Shown in pieces: positions 46,020 to 56,820 of a DNA stretch of 64,000 nucleotides. The stretch comes from Ascaphus truei (Eukaryota; Chordata; Amphibia; Anura; Ascaphidae): assembly GCA_036426205.1 (NCBI GenBank), contig WSYH01001260.1, positions 62,001 to 126,000 of the forward strand, written 5' to 3'. The number at the start of each line of letters is the position of its first letter. Within the stretch, counting starts at the first letter, position 1. A model generated the notes under the pieces. The model was not told the DNA's origin. It saw nothing but the letters and a program-made list of their open reading frames with translations, and did no database searches. The position numbers were made by a program, and so were the translations under genes.

Positions 46020-47063
46020 TTCCCGTTCTCTTCTATTACTAAGATCTCTTCTTTCATGGTCTCTATCCTCTCTATATTCCCGTTCCCTTCTTGTGGGTTC
46101 TCTATTCCCCTTTAAATGGGTGTCCCGTTCTTTGTGTGGCCTTGAATTACCTCCTTCATGTCTTTTATTGTTATTTGATCTCCATTCGGTATATTTACTT
46201 TGATTTTTCCAATTATTGGTATATCTATCCTGGTTTTCACTACGTTTATTTTGTTGTGTGCGTCTATCCCTCTCACATCCTTTTTCTTTCTCTTTTTGTC
46301 TCTGTTCTTCTCTATTTGTTCTTATAGATTTACTCCTTTCTCTTCTATCTCGTTTTTCTGGTTCTCTAGATTTACTTCTTTCTTTGTGTGCTGTTGTTAC
46401 CCCATGACTCTTCTCTTTGGTTTTATAATCTCTATATTTATTATCCTTATAATCAATTTTATCCCTTCTAAATTTCATCCTTTTGTTTTGTTTGGTTGTT
46501 TCCTCTATTTTGTCTAATCTGTCTTTAATTTCTATTTCACATAAATTGAATTCTTCGTGTCCCTCATATATTTCCAGGTTACATTGGGTCTCAGTGATTT
46601 GTTGGTCTAATCTTTTTAATGTTTCACCCCTTGTGATGGTGATGAACCTCATTAATTCAAAGGAGCAGTTGTCCATAATTCTGTTCCATTCTGCCATGAA
46701 AACAGGATTATCTTGTTCCAAAGTGGGAGATTTAAAGATACGTAGCCCTCTTGGGATTCTAGCCTGCTCTATATATTTTTCGATGGCAGCTAGTTCCCAG
46801 CATTGTTTAATTTCATCTGTCATTAATTTTTCTAGAGTCTGAAATTCAAAGAACATTTTCTCTTCATCTAGACCAGGGCTAACTATTATCTCATCTGTAG
46901 TGATCATATCTTCTTCTAAGGAAGTGTCAAAAACTTCTTCTAACATTGAGCCTCTATGTAACCTATTGTAGTAAAGTGATGTTTTCTCCATATTTAAACA
47001 ATGAAGGCTGCAGCTAAACAGAATACAACAACAGATGCAAAGAAAATAAAATAACTGCGCCAA
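45973..47063 (-). CDS. PLE ORF1: charged RS/RE-rich protein
   Basis: An open frame of 366 codons from 47063. A short hydrophobic start (MAQLFYFLCICCCILFSC) precedes a second methionine at residue 25 (MEKTSLYYNRLHRGSMLEEV), which may be the true start. Residues ~45-180 are acidic/helical and include an EEKMFFEFQTLEKLM segment. Residues ~185-360 are extremely Arg/Lys/Glu/Ser-rich (KERSKSREPEKRDRRERSKS), like RS/RE-type RNA-binding tails. No zinc knuckle or known Gag fold is seen. It lies directly upstream of ORF2 and probably binds element RNA. That function is inferred from charge and position only. Confidence 0.75.
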
Positions 47064-47085
47064 CCGTATAAAATGGGTTCAAGTC

Positions 47086-47430
47086 ATGTTGTTTGAATAC
47101 AATCTTTTTGCTACATACTACTGAGTGCTTTTCTTTGCTTTCCCTGCTGAGAAGGTAATCTGTTGCATATACTTGTCTTATGGAACATGCACCTGATGAT
47201 TTGACTCTTTTGCTTGGAGTGCCAGCTGTGCTCTATCTGTATATATGTATATATATATTACAAATCCCCTATACATATAAAACTCATCCAAATACATATC
47301 AAAGACCCCACTGCATCTAAAAAAAGACCCCACTGCATCTAAAAAAACCCCCAATGCATTAAAAAAAAAAAACAATACATCTACAAAAGAGACCAATCCA
47401 TAAAAAAATAAACAATACAGTACATATAAA
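47086..47430. other. Flank of PLE, no gene
   Basis: AT-rich, with a short (TATA)n run at about 47245-47260 and a poly(A) run near 47360. No coding signal. Confidence 0.4.
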
Positions 47431-47434
47431 AAAC

Positions 47435-47618
47435 AATCCTCCCCAATACATATAAAAAATACCCCAACCCATATAAAAGTACCCCCAAGCCCCTCAATAC
47501 ATATATAAATTCCCGCAAGCCCCCAATACATATAACAATACCCCCAAGCCCCCAATGCATATAACAATACCCCCAAGCCCCCCAATGCATATAACAATAC
47601 CCCAAAACCCCAATGCCT
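47435..47618. repeat. ~30-bp minisatellite
   Basis: About six copies of a unit containing CATATAACAATACCCCCAAG and CCCCCAATG. Three open frames on the reverse strand arise from it. Confidence 0.85.
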
Positions 47619-47624
47619 CCAGGA

Positions 47625-47935
47625 CTCTCTCTGTCCCACGCCTCTCTGACGTCAGCGGGCGGCGCGCCGGAAGCGGGGCCAATCTTACTTCCAGCACGCT
47701 GACGTCAGAGAGCCCCGTCGCGTGCCGGCAGTGGAACCTCGGCTGCGTGGGACAGAGAGAGGAAAGGTCCTGCAGGCAGCTGAGAACCGGGACCCGGCCG
47801 CGACCGGCAGCAGTGCCTGGTCAGAAGTTGGGGGAAATTAGCACCGCCGTCCGGCCGTGCCCCTCCCCAGTCAGTGGACCCGGGACACCAGCCCCGGCTG
47901 TCCCCCCTTCTCGGTGGCCCTGCAACTATGTGAGT
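47625..47935 (+). promoter_or_regulatory. GC-rich, CpG-dense palindromic promoter-like block
   Basis: Two nested inverted repeats frame the block: CTCTCTCTGTCCCACGC (47625-47641) with its complement at 47745-47761, and CTCTCTGACGTCAGCG (47642-47657) with its complement at 47697-47712. Each inner arm carries the CRE core TGACGTCA. Between them lie CCGGAAG (ETS-type) and GGCCAATC (CCAAT box). A CpG-rich stretch follows, ending in ACTATGTGAGTG, a possible splice donor. No linked gene is visible, so it may be an element's own promoter or a decayed CpG island. Confidence 0.4.
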
Positions 47936-48030
47936 GTTCCTGGGACCCAGATTAGGGAAATCTGAACACTGTTCATGGGTTTTGGATTTGAACATGCATT
48001 GCCCTTTCTAACTAACTACGAGCTTCACTC

Positions 48031-48429
48031 TGAGGCCTCGTTCAGGGTGCCGGAGGCAGGAGTTGGAGGGAGGGCATTCGGGAGGGAGGGCGGCAGTCTG
48101 CTGGGCGATGTGTGTTCATCCCCAGCAGACTGTTTCAGGAGTTGAGGAGGGAGCGGGGCTACAGACGGCAGCTTAGGGATCCAAGTTGCAGTCATGAAAT
48201 CATTCTCAAGAATGATTTCATTGGCTGCCGAGGTCCCAGTGACGCTGCTGCAGCTTCAAAAAAACGATTTTTTTGTTTATTGAAACTGTAGCCAGCGTCA
48301 ACTCCTGGCTTCGGAGACAGGGCAGCTGCTACCCTGACAACCGGTATTCAATTTGAATACTTTGTGTCCCACGGCAGCTCGCACGGCAGCACGCCCTCCC
48401 TCCGAAGCCTGCACCCTGAACGAGGCCCA
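48031..48429. mobile_element. MITE with GGCCTCGTTCAGGGTGC termini
   Basis: The left end GGCCTCGTTCAGGGTGC is matched perfectly by GCACCCTGAACGAGGCC at the right end. Internal parts also pair (CCCAGCAGACT with AGTCTGCTGGG-like, ATGATTTCATT with ATCATTCT-like). It is 399 bp with no coding capacity. I found no clear target duplication, so the superfamily is open. Confidence 0.75.
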
Positions 48430-48839
48430 ATACACCTAACTACTACAAAACTCCAGAAAGTAACCATAACACTTAATTATGAATTAGCGATACGTGTATG
48501 TATGTCGGCTGCCAAACCAAGGTTCAAATAAACTTAACTGAAATGTAGTTTGAGTAGTCATTCGTGAAAATACACATTAAGTTATCAATGTATATGGTGA
48601 TCTTTTCTGTCCCTATTTTTTTATTTATTTTTTAACCTTCCTTAGGTGGTTGAGTTTGTGGTCAGGCTCCTCCAAGATTTCAAGTGGTAAATGGAAGAAA
48701 CTCAAACCATCATCACAACATCAGTGATTTAGTTACATTACCTAGTGTGTTCATTCTGTCCATTTAACCTGACCACAACATAAGGGGGTCTTCATTCTTT
48801 AGTGATTACAATATTGTGGTAAATCGGTCAGCCATTTAT
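48430..48839. other. No gene recognised
   Basis: AT-rich, short frames only. Confidence 0.35.
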
Positions 48840-49060
48840 TTGGAAGGATATATAACAGGGAGTAAGGAGTGGGTAGGTCTCGATGTCGGAGAACCAAGTT
48901 CAAGCCCCAATTCCCTGTTACCTGCCCAAAGTCAGTTCATCTCCATGTGCCTCAAACACCACAAATGAAATGGGAAGCCGGTTGGGGGGCAAATATTGTG
49001 TGTGCTTGTAAAGAGAACAGAGATTCACCAGGCGCTCCTGCTAGCGTCCTGTACTATTAA
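48840..49060 (+). repeat. SINE-like repeat
   Basis: Contains AAGTTCAAGCCCC, a good match to a tRNA-type box B (GGTTCRANNCC). It then has a conserved tail on the theme CAAAGTCAGTTCATCTCC and GTGCCTCAAACACCA that resembles widespread vertebrate SINE/LINE tails. Box A was not located with confidence. Confidence 0.35.
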
Positions 49061-50046
49061 TAATGGGCATAAAGAACAACGAAGAACACAATAAATATAT
49101 AAAAAAAGAGAAAAGAAAAAGTACAGCAGTATGCAATTAACCCTTTCGCTGTCAGAGGGGTCCTGCTGCGTATTGTAGCAAAATACATTGTTGCTGTCTC
49201 TGGTAGTCAGAGGGTTAAAGGAGGATACATATACTACTAGGAGAAACATTGCTCCTTTTACACTAAAAAGTAACAGAAGAAAATAGAAAGTAAAATGTGT
49301 TTGTCTTTGTTTTTTAATTTAAAAGCCCTGCGGAACTATTTGCAGATGTTGTGATGCAGTGAGGATACCATATCATTTTCAGCTGCAGCAGCAGCAGCTA
49401 TAAAACTCACACACCAATTTATGTTAGGGTGTAAAAAGATGTGGGATGTATTTATACAGTGGGAGGGTGTGAGAAGCCAACAGGGAAAGACATTGAGGTG
49501 CTTTAAGGAAACCTGTTTCACAAATGCACCAACACATTGTCTGGAATCCCAAGAAGAGCGAGTCCCAAGCCCCCTGGGAGTTTAAATCCATGCAATGCAT
49601 TACTAATGTGCCCCCAGCCAGGATCAAAAAGCACAGGCTTCTCATTCAGCTGTCCCGCATGGCACACGCTTATAGCTCTGCTAAACCCTACATTTATATA
49701 AAGGCAGTATCAATACAAGCAAGCAGTGCAAAGCGTAATTAATAGGTTTGTTCTCTGTGTCATATACAAGGTTCCACCCGCTACGTTTAATAGTGCAGCC
49801 ACATGTGTCCCTGATAAGAATGTAATGGTACATTCTTGTCAGCCTTGCAACACCTGCCTTAAAAGTTGTCCAAGAACATATTCTTTCACATTAGGATTCT
49901 TTCAATACATACGCTTCTGAGACATGTGAATGTGCTCATAAGTGGAATTTTTATTTTCAATATAGACAAATATTTGAAGGATTTAACTATGAAATATACA
50001 TGGAGAATGTAAAACTAGAGGAGAGTTGTAAATATTTATATATATA
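49061..50046. other. No gene recognised
   Basis: Only short frames. It contains a (CAG/CTG)-type run at about 49384-49398. Confidence 0.35.
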
Positions 50047-50276
50047 CAGCTCAACCCCCTTATAACGCTGTGCTTGGGGTCCTAAGAATCACATTACGCT
50101 ATAAGTGGATCGCGTTAGAAATAATGTACACTTGTATGCATTGTACAATAATGTATTTAAGATACCAATAATCGTGTTGTAAAGTATTCATAAATACGAA
50201 AATTGGAAGCCACGCTTGCATCGCGTTATGAGCGGATTTGCGTTGTAACGGATCGCGTTATAACGGGGTTGAGCTG
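50047..50276. mobile_element. Tigger/mariner-like MITE, copy 1
   Basis: Termini CAGCTCAACCCCCTTATAAC and GTTATAACGGGGTTGAGCTG are near-perfect inverted repeats, with TA on both sides (50045-50046, 50277-50278). It is about 80-85% similar to 54467-54699. A CAG-type terminus plus a TA duplication suits the Tc1/mariner superfamily, Tigger-like. 230 bp, non-coding. Confidence 0.85.
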
Positions 50277-50280
50277 TATG

Positions 50281-50281
50281 T

Positions 50282-50377
<96 letters not shown>
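50281..50377. repeat. (CA)n / (TA)n microsatellite
   Basis: Three CA runs separated by short TATATA runs, between the MITE and the LINE tail. Confidence 0.95.
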
Positions 50378-50379
<2 letters not shown>

Positions 50380-52616
50380 TGTATTGTATTGTATGTCTTT
50401 ATTTATATAGCGCCATTAATGTACATAGCGCTTCACAGTAGTAATACATGTGGTAATCATAAATAACAGATAATATAAATAACAGATCATGGGAATAAGT
50501 GCTTTAGACATAAAAGTAACATTTCGGAAGAGGAGTCCCTGCCCCGAGGAGCTTACAGTCTAATTGGTAGGTAGAACGTACAGAGACAGTAGGAGGGAGT
50601 TCTGGTAAGTGCGTCTGCAGGGGGCCAAGCTTTATGTATCGTGTTCAGAATATCCACAGTGCTATTCATATGCTTCTTTAAGCAAGTGTGTCTTAAGGTG
50701 GGTCTTAAAGGTGGATAGAGAGGGTGCTAGTCGGGTACTGAGGGGAAGGGCATTCCAGAGGTGTGGGGCAGAAAGTGAGAAAGGTTTAAGGCGGGAGAGG
50801 GCTTTAGATACAAAGGGGGTAGAAAGAAGACATCCTTGAGAAGAACGCAAGAGTCTGGATGGTGCATAACGAGAAATTAGGGATGAGATGTAAGGAGGGG
50901 CAGAAGAGTGTAAAGCTTTAAAAGTGAGGAGAAGAATGGAATGTGAGATGCGGGATTTGATCGGAAGCCAGGAGAGGGATTTCATGAGGGGAGATGCTGA
51001 GACAGATCTAGGAAAGAGTAGAGTGATTCTGGCAGCAGCGTTTAGGATAGATTGTAGGGGAGACAGGTGAGAGGCAGGAAGGCCGGACAGCAGGAGGTTA
51101 CAGTAATCAAGACGGGAGAGAATGAGGGCCTGAGTCAGAGTTTTAGCAGTCGAGCAACAGAGGAAAGGGCGTATCTTTGTTATATTGCGGAGGAAAAAGC
51201 GACAAGTTTTAGAAATGTTTTGAATGTGAGGGGCGAATGTGAGAGAGGAGTCGAGTGTGACCCCTAGGCAGCGTGCTTGGGCTACTGGGTGAATGATTGT
51301 AGTTCCAACAGTAATGTGGAAGGCGGTAGTAGGGCCAGGTTTGGGAGGAAGTATGAGGAGCTCTGTTTTAGCCATGTTGAGTTTAAGGCGGCGGAGGGCC
51401 ATCCAGGATGATATAGCAGAGAGACATTCAGAAACTTTGGTTTGTACAGCAGGTGTAAGGACAGGTGTTGAAAAGTATATTTGTGTGTCGTCGGCATAGA
51501 GGTGATAATTAAACCCAAAAGATGTTATTAGGTCACCTAGAGAGAGTGTGTACAGAGAAAAGAGAAGAGGTCCCAGGACAGAGCCCTGGGGTACCCCCAC
51601 AGAGAGATCAATAGAGGAGGAGGAGGTGTTAGCAGAAGAGACACTGAAAGTACGATGGGAGAGGTAGGATGAGATCCAGGATAGAGCTTTGTTCCGAATA
51701 CCTAGAGTATGGAGAATGTGGAGGAGAAGAGGGTGGTCCACTGTGTCAAATGCTGCAGAGAGGTCGAGTAATATGAGCAGAGTGTAATGACCTCTGTCTT
51801 TGGCAGCATGGAGGTCGTCAGTTATTTTAGTGAGGGCTGTTTCGGTGGAGTGAGCAGAGCGGAAGCCAGATTGTAGAGGGTCTAGGAGAGAATAGGTGTT
51901 GAGAAAATGGAGCAAGCGAGAGAATACAAGACGTTCAAGGAGTTTAGAGGCAAAAGGCAGGAGGGAGACAGGTCGATAGTTAGAAAGACAGGTAGGGTCA
52001 AGCTTGTTGTTCTTGAGTAATGGTATGACTGTTGCATGTTTGAAGGAGGATGGAAAGGTTCCAGAGCAGAGGGAGGAGTTAAACATGTGTGTGAGCGTAG
52101 GGATTATAGTAGGAGCTAGAGATTTTAGGAGATGGGAGGGAATGGGGTCAAGAGGGCAAGTGGTAGAGGGAGAGGAGGCGATCAACAGCGACACATCCTC
52201 CTCTGAGACAGTGGAAAAAGAGTCAAGGAAGGCAGGAGGAGAGTTAGGAAGAGGTGTAGGGTGGGAAGAAGAAACAGAGGGGATGTTCTGCCGTATGGAT
52301 TCCACCTTTTCCTTAAAATAGTCAGCAAAGTCCTGAGCGGAGATGGAGGATGGAGAGGCAGCTGAGGGTGGTTTGAGTAGAGTATCAAAGACAGAGAACA
52401 GTCGGCGTGGGTTAGACTTGTGCATGTTGATTAGTGCAGAAAAATAGGCTTGTTTAGCTTGCGAGAGGGCAGAGTTGAAACAGGATAGCATAAATTTGTA
52501 GTGAAGGAAGTCTGCGAGAGTGTGAGACTTCCTCCAGAGGCGTTCAGAGGAACGAGTGGAGGAACGCAGCATCCGCTGAGGGGAAGGGGGTTGTTATGCC
52601 ACGAGGGTGTAATCAA
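50378..52616 (-). mobile_element. L2-clade LINE, 5'-truncated
   Basis: The minus-strand element ends at 50378 in a short tandem tail (ATACA repeats) after AATAAA, preceded by a 3' UTR with a GGCGCTATATAAAT motif. The 5' end stops near 52616, before the expected endonuclease domain. The coding part is open, so insertion is relatively recent. Target duplications were not identified because the tail merges with the CA microsatellite. Confidence 0.88.
50662..52572 (-). CDS. L2-clade LINE ORF2, reverse transcriptase part
   Basis: An uninterrupted 636-codon frame. Motifs: [20 protein letters not shown] (about 198-217), [16 protein letters not shown] (268-283, motif A), [18 protein letters not shown] (326-343, motif B), and [12 protein letters not shown] (357-368, catalytic YADD). 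[11 protein letters not shown] follows, then the C-terminal [16 protein letters not shown] and [10 protein letters not shown] segments typical of the CR1/L2 group. The wording LSLGDLI...[10 protein letters not shown] points to L2. The apurinic endonuclease expected N-terminal to this is absent because of 5' truncation. Its family role is target-primed reverse transcription. The start at 52572 is simply the first usable codon, not a native start. Confidence 0.93.
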   Translation of the reverse strand: MLRSSTRSSERLWRKSHTLADFLHYKFMLSCFNSALSQAKQAYFSALINMHKSNPRRLFSVFDTLLKPPSAASPSSISAQDFADYFKEKVESIRQNIPSVSSSHPTPLPNSPPAFLDSFSTVSEEDVSLLIASSPSTTCPLDPIPSHLLKSLAPTIIPTLTHMFNSSLCSGTFPSSFKHATVIPLLKNNKLDPTCLSNYRPVSLLPFASKLLERLVFSRLLHFLNTYSLLDPLQSGFRSAHSTETALTKITDDLHAAKDRGHYTLLILLDLSAAFDTVDHPLLLHILHTLGIRNKALSWISSYLSHRTFSVSSANTSSSSIDLSVGVPQGSVLGPLLFSLYTLSLGDLITSFGFNYHLYADDTQIYFSTPVLTPAVQTKVSECLSAISSWMALRRLKLNMAKTELLILPPKPGPTTAFHITVGTTIIHPVAQARCLGVTLDSSLTFAPHIQNISKTCRFFLRNITKIRPFLCCSTAKTLTQALILSRLDYCNLLLSGLPASHLSPLQSILNAAARITLLFPRSVSASPLMKSLSWLPIKSRISHSILLLTFKALHSSAPPYISSLISRYAPSRLLRSSQGCLLSTPFVSKALSRLKPFSLSAPHLWNALPLSTRLAPSLSTFKTHLKTHLLKEAYE

Positions 52617-52909
52617 TTCATTACCTTAGCAGTTAGCCACTAAGGCAATGAAGGGGGGTTATTCATGTATTTTAATGTTGTTCATTAACTTTATTTTTAG
52701 TGTAAGCTTCCCATTTATTGCAAATCTGGCTATCCAGGCTCTCCACTGTGTTCTGTAGGTGTTCTGTATGTTTTACAATTCTTGTTCAGCTGGTCTTAGC
52801 TGATTGGAGAGTGGCTTCTCCTACCTAGTTTGAAGCTTACCCCCGCCCACTTTTAAATGGTTAAAAGCTCACTCCATTGCATCTCCCACTCTCAGGGGAT
52901 CTTGCTTGC
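52617..52909. other. Unassigned flank of LINE
   Basis: No gene. Contains TTACCTTAGCAGTTAGCCAC-type sequence, similar to words at 5770-5830. Confidence 0.35.
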
Positions 52910-53170
52910 TTACAGTTTGATTGTGACAAATCTAATACAGAGTGCTTTTCCTGGCAATGTACAGGTTAATAAGAGCTTCAATCAGACTTAGAACTTTGCA
53001 ACTTATATTGACAGATTTATTATAAATCATTCTTCCTGGTAATGCACAGGTTATTAAGAATTTATATTAGTGTTAGGTACCCTTGAGATGTGGTCTTCCG
53101 TGTAGTGGCTCAGGGGCATTACAACACTTTGGCCAAAATGTTAAACTAAAAGACCATTTTATTCAAAAGA
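52910..53170 (+). repeat. Dispersed repeat family C, copy 2
   Basis: Aligns with 20040-20225, sharing ATAAATCATTCTTCCTGGTA and the TTAAACTAAAAGACCATTTT block. The upstream part (52926-52990) holds a second, shorter copy of the CCTGGCAATGTACAGG motif. Confidence 0.55.
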
Positions 53171-54430
53171 TATCTATATACATATATATTTAGGCACTGT
53201 ACCGTGTATAAGTTTCATTGGATGTGCACTGAGCTCTGTCTGTGTTTCATGTTCTGTCTCTGGTTTTAAATAACTATGTATATAATGGCCAGTATATTGG
53301 CTATTATATTCATAGAAAAGACAGCCTGGACTAGGTGATAAATTATTTGCCGGATTTCTGGCTTTCATCCCCTTTTGATAAATTTCAGAACTTGATTTAT
53401 GGCCGTTTTGACCTAAAAATGCAGTATTAGGCCTCTTTTTTCTCGGATCTAATACGTTTAATGGATCCGATAAAAAAGTGCTTTATTTTTGGCGGGGCAA
53501 CATCGATGTATTGCACAATAAAAATAAGGCACTTTTTTTGGTGCGCTAATACCACATTTTATGTTATCCGAGCCCGAGTATGCTGTCTTCGGCCAGGTCC
53601 CCAGAGGCCACTGCGGCGCACGCTACAGCATGCGCGCCACACACAAGGCACACCCCTCTATCGGGCAGGCCCCTGTCGGCGTGTGTGCGTTCGCGCACAA
53701 GCCACGATGCGTGACCGCCTTGGCAAAAAGACAAGATTTTAGTCTTTTGGCATGGCGGTCGAGCATGAGTCACAGCGGCGGTTCAGCCAGTGACGGCGAA
53801 CCTGCCGCGTGACATCATGCCCCCCCCCCCCTCCTGTTGCGATCTTGACTTTCCCCCTGCAGGTCAATCACAGACCGCCGATCGCGGCTTGCACCCATTC
53901 ATGCGCTGCCAGGCGCACGTCCAGGAGCGGATACTGGGGTCGTAGCCTTAGCTGTTTCAAAGAAGCTCAATTATTCCTCTACAGATGTAGGAGGAGTTAT
54001 TGCTTCCGCTGGCTACATCAGTACATATTGTACAGAAAAGACTGCATTAATGTCTGCTGGTCCATAACACAAGCACGTATAGTATAGTCTGCTGAAATGG
54101 AATAAGCCGGAATAGCATTTTTTTAACTCATTCAGTGCTAAAGGTGCTTGCAATTCCCTCTGACAATATAGCGGTTCCAAAAACAGTGCAGTAGGAAAAA
54201 TATATTTTTAATAAAACACACAGCACGGGAAATAACCAGGTACCTTATGACAGGAACAACCTACCATAGACTCTCAAAACCGCCTCCAGTATTAGTAATT
54301 TCAAGATTTCAGCTGTCTCTCATTTTAATCTTATCTGTAACTGTTACACATGCCCATAATCATATTATCTCTAACGGTCCATGAAATGTCTGTAAATTGA
54401 AAGTATAACCTCTGTTCATTTAATGTAACC
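53171..54430. other. No gene recognised
   Basis: Contains a hairpin-like pair (GTGCTTTATTTTTGG at about 53478 with the complementary segment near 53525) and a GC-rich stretch at 53580-53960 with only short frames. The CpG-rich part could be another element end. Confidence 0.35.
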
Positions 54431-54790
54431 ATGTATCTGCCACCATAACTCTGTATCCAGGACATACAGCTCGACCCCCTTATAACGCTGTGCTTGTGGT
54501 CAAAAGAATCACATCGCGCTATAAGAGGATCGCGTTAGAAATTGTATGCTACAATTGTATGCATTGTACAGTAAAGTATTTAAGATACCATTGATCGTGT
54601 TGTAAAGTATTCATAAATACGAAAATTGGGAGCCACGCTTGCACCGCGTTATAAGCGGATTCGCGTTGTAGTGGATCGTGTTATAACGGGGTTGAGCTGT
54701 ACTTGAAAATGAGGAGGTAACTCTCAATTTATTACTTCCTGGTAAAACAATTTTCTAAATAAATATAATACTTGTTCAAGGTCACAAGGT
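54431..54790 (-). repeat. Dispersed repeat D, copy 1, interrupted by MITE
   Basis: Segments on either side of the MITE (CCAGGACA and CTTGAAAATGAGGAGGTAAC...TTACTTCCTGGTAAAAC) join into the reverse complement of 55010-55070. The family resembles a widely dispersed LINE 3' end. An AGAACCAGGTTCCCC motif follows at about 54808. Confidence 0.6.
54467..54699. mobile_element. Tigger/mariner-like MITE, copy 2
   Basis: Termini CAGCTCGACCCCCTTATAAC and GTTATAACGGGGTTGAGCTG, with TA on each side (54465-54466, 54700-54701). It lies inside repeat D. An uninterrupted copy of that repeat at 55047-55064 shows the unoccupied site TTTTCAAG-TA-TGTCCTGG, proving both the element limits and a TA duplication. Confidence 0.92.
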
Positions 54791-54989
54791 GAGCCGACAC
54801 TGGGTTTAGAACCAGGTTCCCCTGCTGCAAAGCAAGGGATATAAGCACTTCTTCAGGAATATGACTGGCAAATGTAATTCTTTCAATGTTATTACCACCG
54901 AGTTGCGCTGTTATCAGATAATGCTCTCCTTACGCCCCTAAATGGGAAGATTACTGGTATTCCTACTCCGGTTTCTATTTTCTAAAGTC

Positions 54990-55130
54990 ATATTATTTAT
55001 TTATAAAATGTTTTACCAGGAAGTAATACATTGAGAGTTACCTCTCGTTTTCAAGTATGTCCTGGGCACAGAGATATTATGACAAATACATGGTTACAAA
55101 TACATAGTTACATAAAGTGACCAGGGTTAT
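54990..55130 (+). repeat. Dispersed repeat D, copy 2 (uninterrupted)
   Basis: Contains TTTTACCAGGAAGTAATACA and TTTTCAAGTATGTCCTGG in one piece, then a tail with ACATGGTTACAAATACATAG. It serves as the empty-site reference for the MITE at 54467. Confidence 0.6.
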
Positions 55131-55765
55131 ACATTATATATGTAGCCTGGAGCTCCCGTGGCTCCTGGAGACCCCCCTCCTCTTCTGCAGCGGGGTCGCG
55201 GGTGTCGACGGACCCGACGGCTGCTTCCAAGGGTGGGGGCCGGAGCAGGGGGCAGCGCGTCTTCCCCTGCATGCGGCCGGTTGCCGGGGACGCCATCGGG
55301 CCGTTGGTAAGGCCGCGGTCTCGTTGCTAGGGTCCCGGCGGCTAGTGAAGAGGGCGCCGCCATTGAGGAGAGACTCGCACATGCGCAGTGATCGCGCAGG
55401 CAAGGCCCCAGAGTTAGGGAGAAGTCGCACGAGTGTAGGGAAAGGCCAGGGAACAGTGAGGCAGCCCCAGATAGCTTGCGCAGGCGCAAATCAGGAGAGC
55501 GAAAGCCCTAGCCTACCAGGGAAGGCTCTGAGCAGGGACTACGAGTTCCATGAGCCTCTGCACGCACCACGTGATGCCAGGGAGCCAATAGGGCTTAGGA
55601 TGACTTGGCAGAGGAGAAGAGATACATTGTTTGGGCTGCAGCTACGCAGTCAGTTGGAGTCCGGGAGCTGTGAGGGAAGGAAAGGTGCGGGGAGTGAGTG
55701 CAGCTCCTGCACCCAGATAGGTACCCACACCCCAGGTAGGCCCAACTCCCCATTAAGTTAGTGGG
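55131..55765. other. GC-rich stretch, no confirmed gene
   Basis: Several long overlapping frames on both strands (the longest is 214 codons, 55117-55761, plus strand) arise from GC-rich composition. None shows a domain. The sharp composition edges suggest a GC-rich repeat (LTR-like or CpG-island-like). Confidence 0.35.
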
Positions 55766-56820
55766 TCTTGAGGTAGCGCTAGGGGTAGGATGCCTGAAGG
55801 GATAGCCTGTTAACGAGGTCAGGAATTCTGGAGAGGATCTGCACTAGGCTAGCCAACAGTAGGTAGACGCCCAAGATATGCACCTTGTTGCTCAGCACTT
55901 TGGCTGCGAGCATCCAGTGGGTCTCAGCTTGTTGCTGCAGGCACTGGGAAGAGTTAAGGGGGGTGGGGCAGGTTATTAACCCCTGTAGGTCCCTAGGAGT
56001 TTCCCCCAAAGCCATTACAGGTTGCTGTGCTGTAGGGACGGCCTATAGTATAGCGCGTGTCACGTAGTGCTGTAGGGACAGGCCCTATGTTAGGGATTCT
56101 GTCACAGTAGGGTAGATTAGATAGGGACTCAGCGGACGCTGCAGTTCCTGCTAAGAGGTTCGGATCCAAGTTGGGGTCCGCAGAGACTGTTTCCAGGTTG
56201 GGATCGCCCCTGGCGGTCCGCGTGCAAGGAGGCCGGTTGGGGATCAGATGACGCCATCCTACGACTGATCCTTTGTGAAGTCCTTGCAGGCCCGAGTGCT
56301 GGAGCACTCGGCAGGTACTCTACACGTGCACCAACAAAGATCATAACATTCTGTTAACACATAGTGGCAGCGCTGACCACGGGACAAAGGGGGTTGGGCT
56401 GTGGGTACTGTGGGGATGTTATATGGTGGTGATGTTATGAGTACAATTGTGATGTATTGTTATCGTTTATTCATTCAGTAAATCTGTTATCCATAATACT
56501 GGTGTATGTGGTTTCTGAGTGGGTTCCTATGTTAGGGTCATTCTACATTTCCATAGAATCCTACATAGGTGGAGGCGCTGAAATCGAGACCGTTCCAGAG
56601 GATTCACCCCAGGCTCCCACTAGCGGAGGCTCAGGCCTCCTGTGAGCCTGCAGGTATATGCACCACACCGGGTAACACCGTATGTTCTACGCACCCACAC
56701 TATATATGCGATTGGGTGGGGTGGAATACCCGTTACATATACAAGACACAGTTAAAGATAAGATAAGTTATAGGCGTATGTAACAGTCACAGACCAGATT
56801 AAAATGTGAGACAGCTTTAG
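55766..56820. other. No gene recognised; possibly retroelement-derived
   Basis: The end at about 56330-56375 reads TTCTGTTAACACATAGTGGC and GGTGGAGGCGCTG recurs near 56569. These are reminiscent of LTR/primer-site junctions, but no matching LTR pair is present. Confidence 0.3.

Larger units (their letters stand above)
30047..47085 (-). mobile_element. Penelope-like element, split by two inserted blocks
   Basis: The good-quality parts are 30047-32449, 39202-40244 and 45973-47085. Together they form one minus-strand element of about 4.6 kb: ORF1, overlapping ORF2 (RT plus GIY-YIG endonuclease), and a 3' pseudo-LTR with a hammerhead. The parts are separated by blocks of 6.8 and 5.8 kb, each ending in a direct repeat of the sequence just before it. 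The inserted blocks themselves read straight through the joins, which confirms that the parts are contiguous. Upstream of ORF1 the element diverges into flank near 47080. Confidence 0.88.

Noticed and set aside
50188..50466. Cys/Val and Thr/His repeat peptides
   Set aside because: Translations of the CA microsatellite.
55117..55761. 214-codon plus-strand frame in GC-rich DNA
   Set aside because: Equally long frames exist on the other strand. There is no domain, and the composition alone explains the openness.
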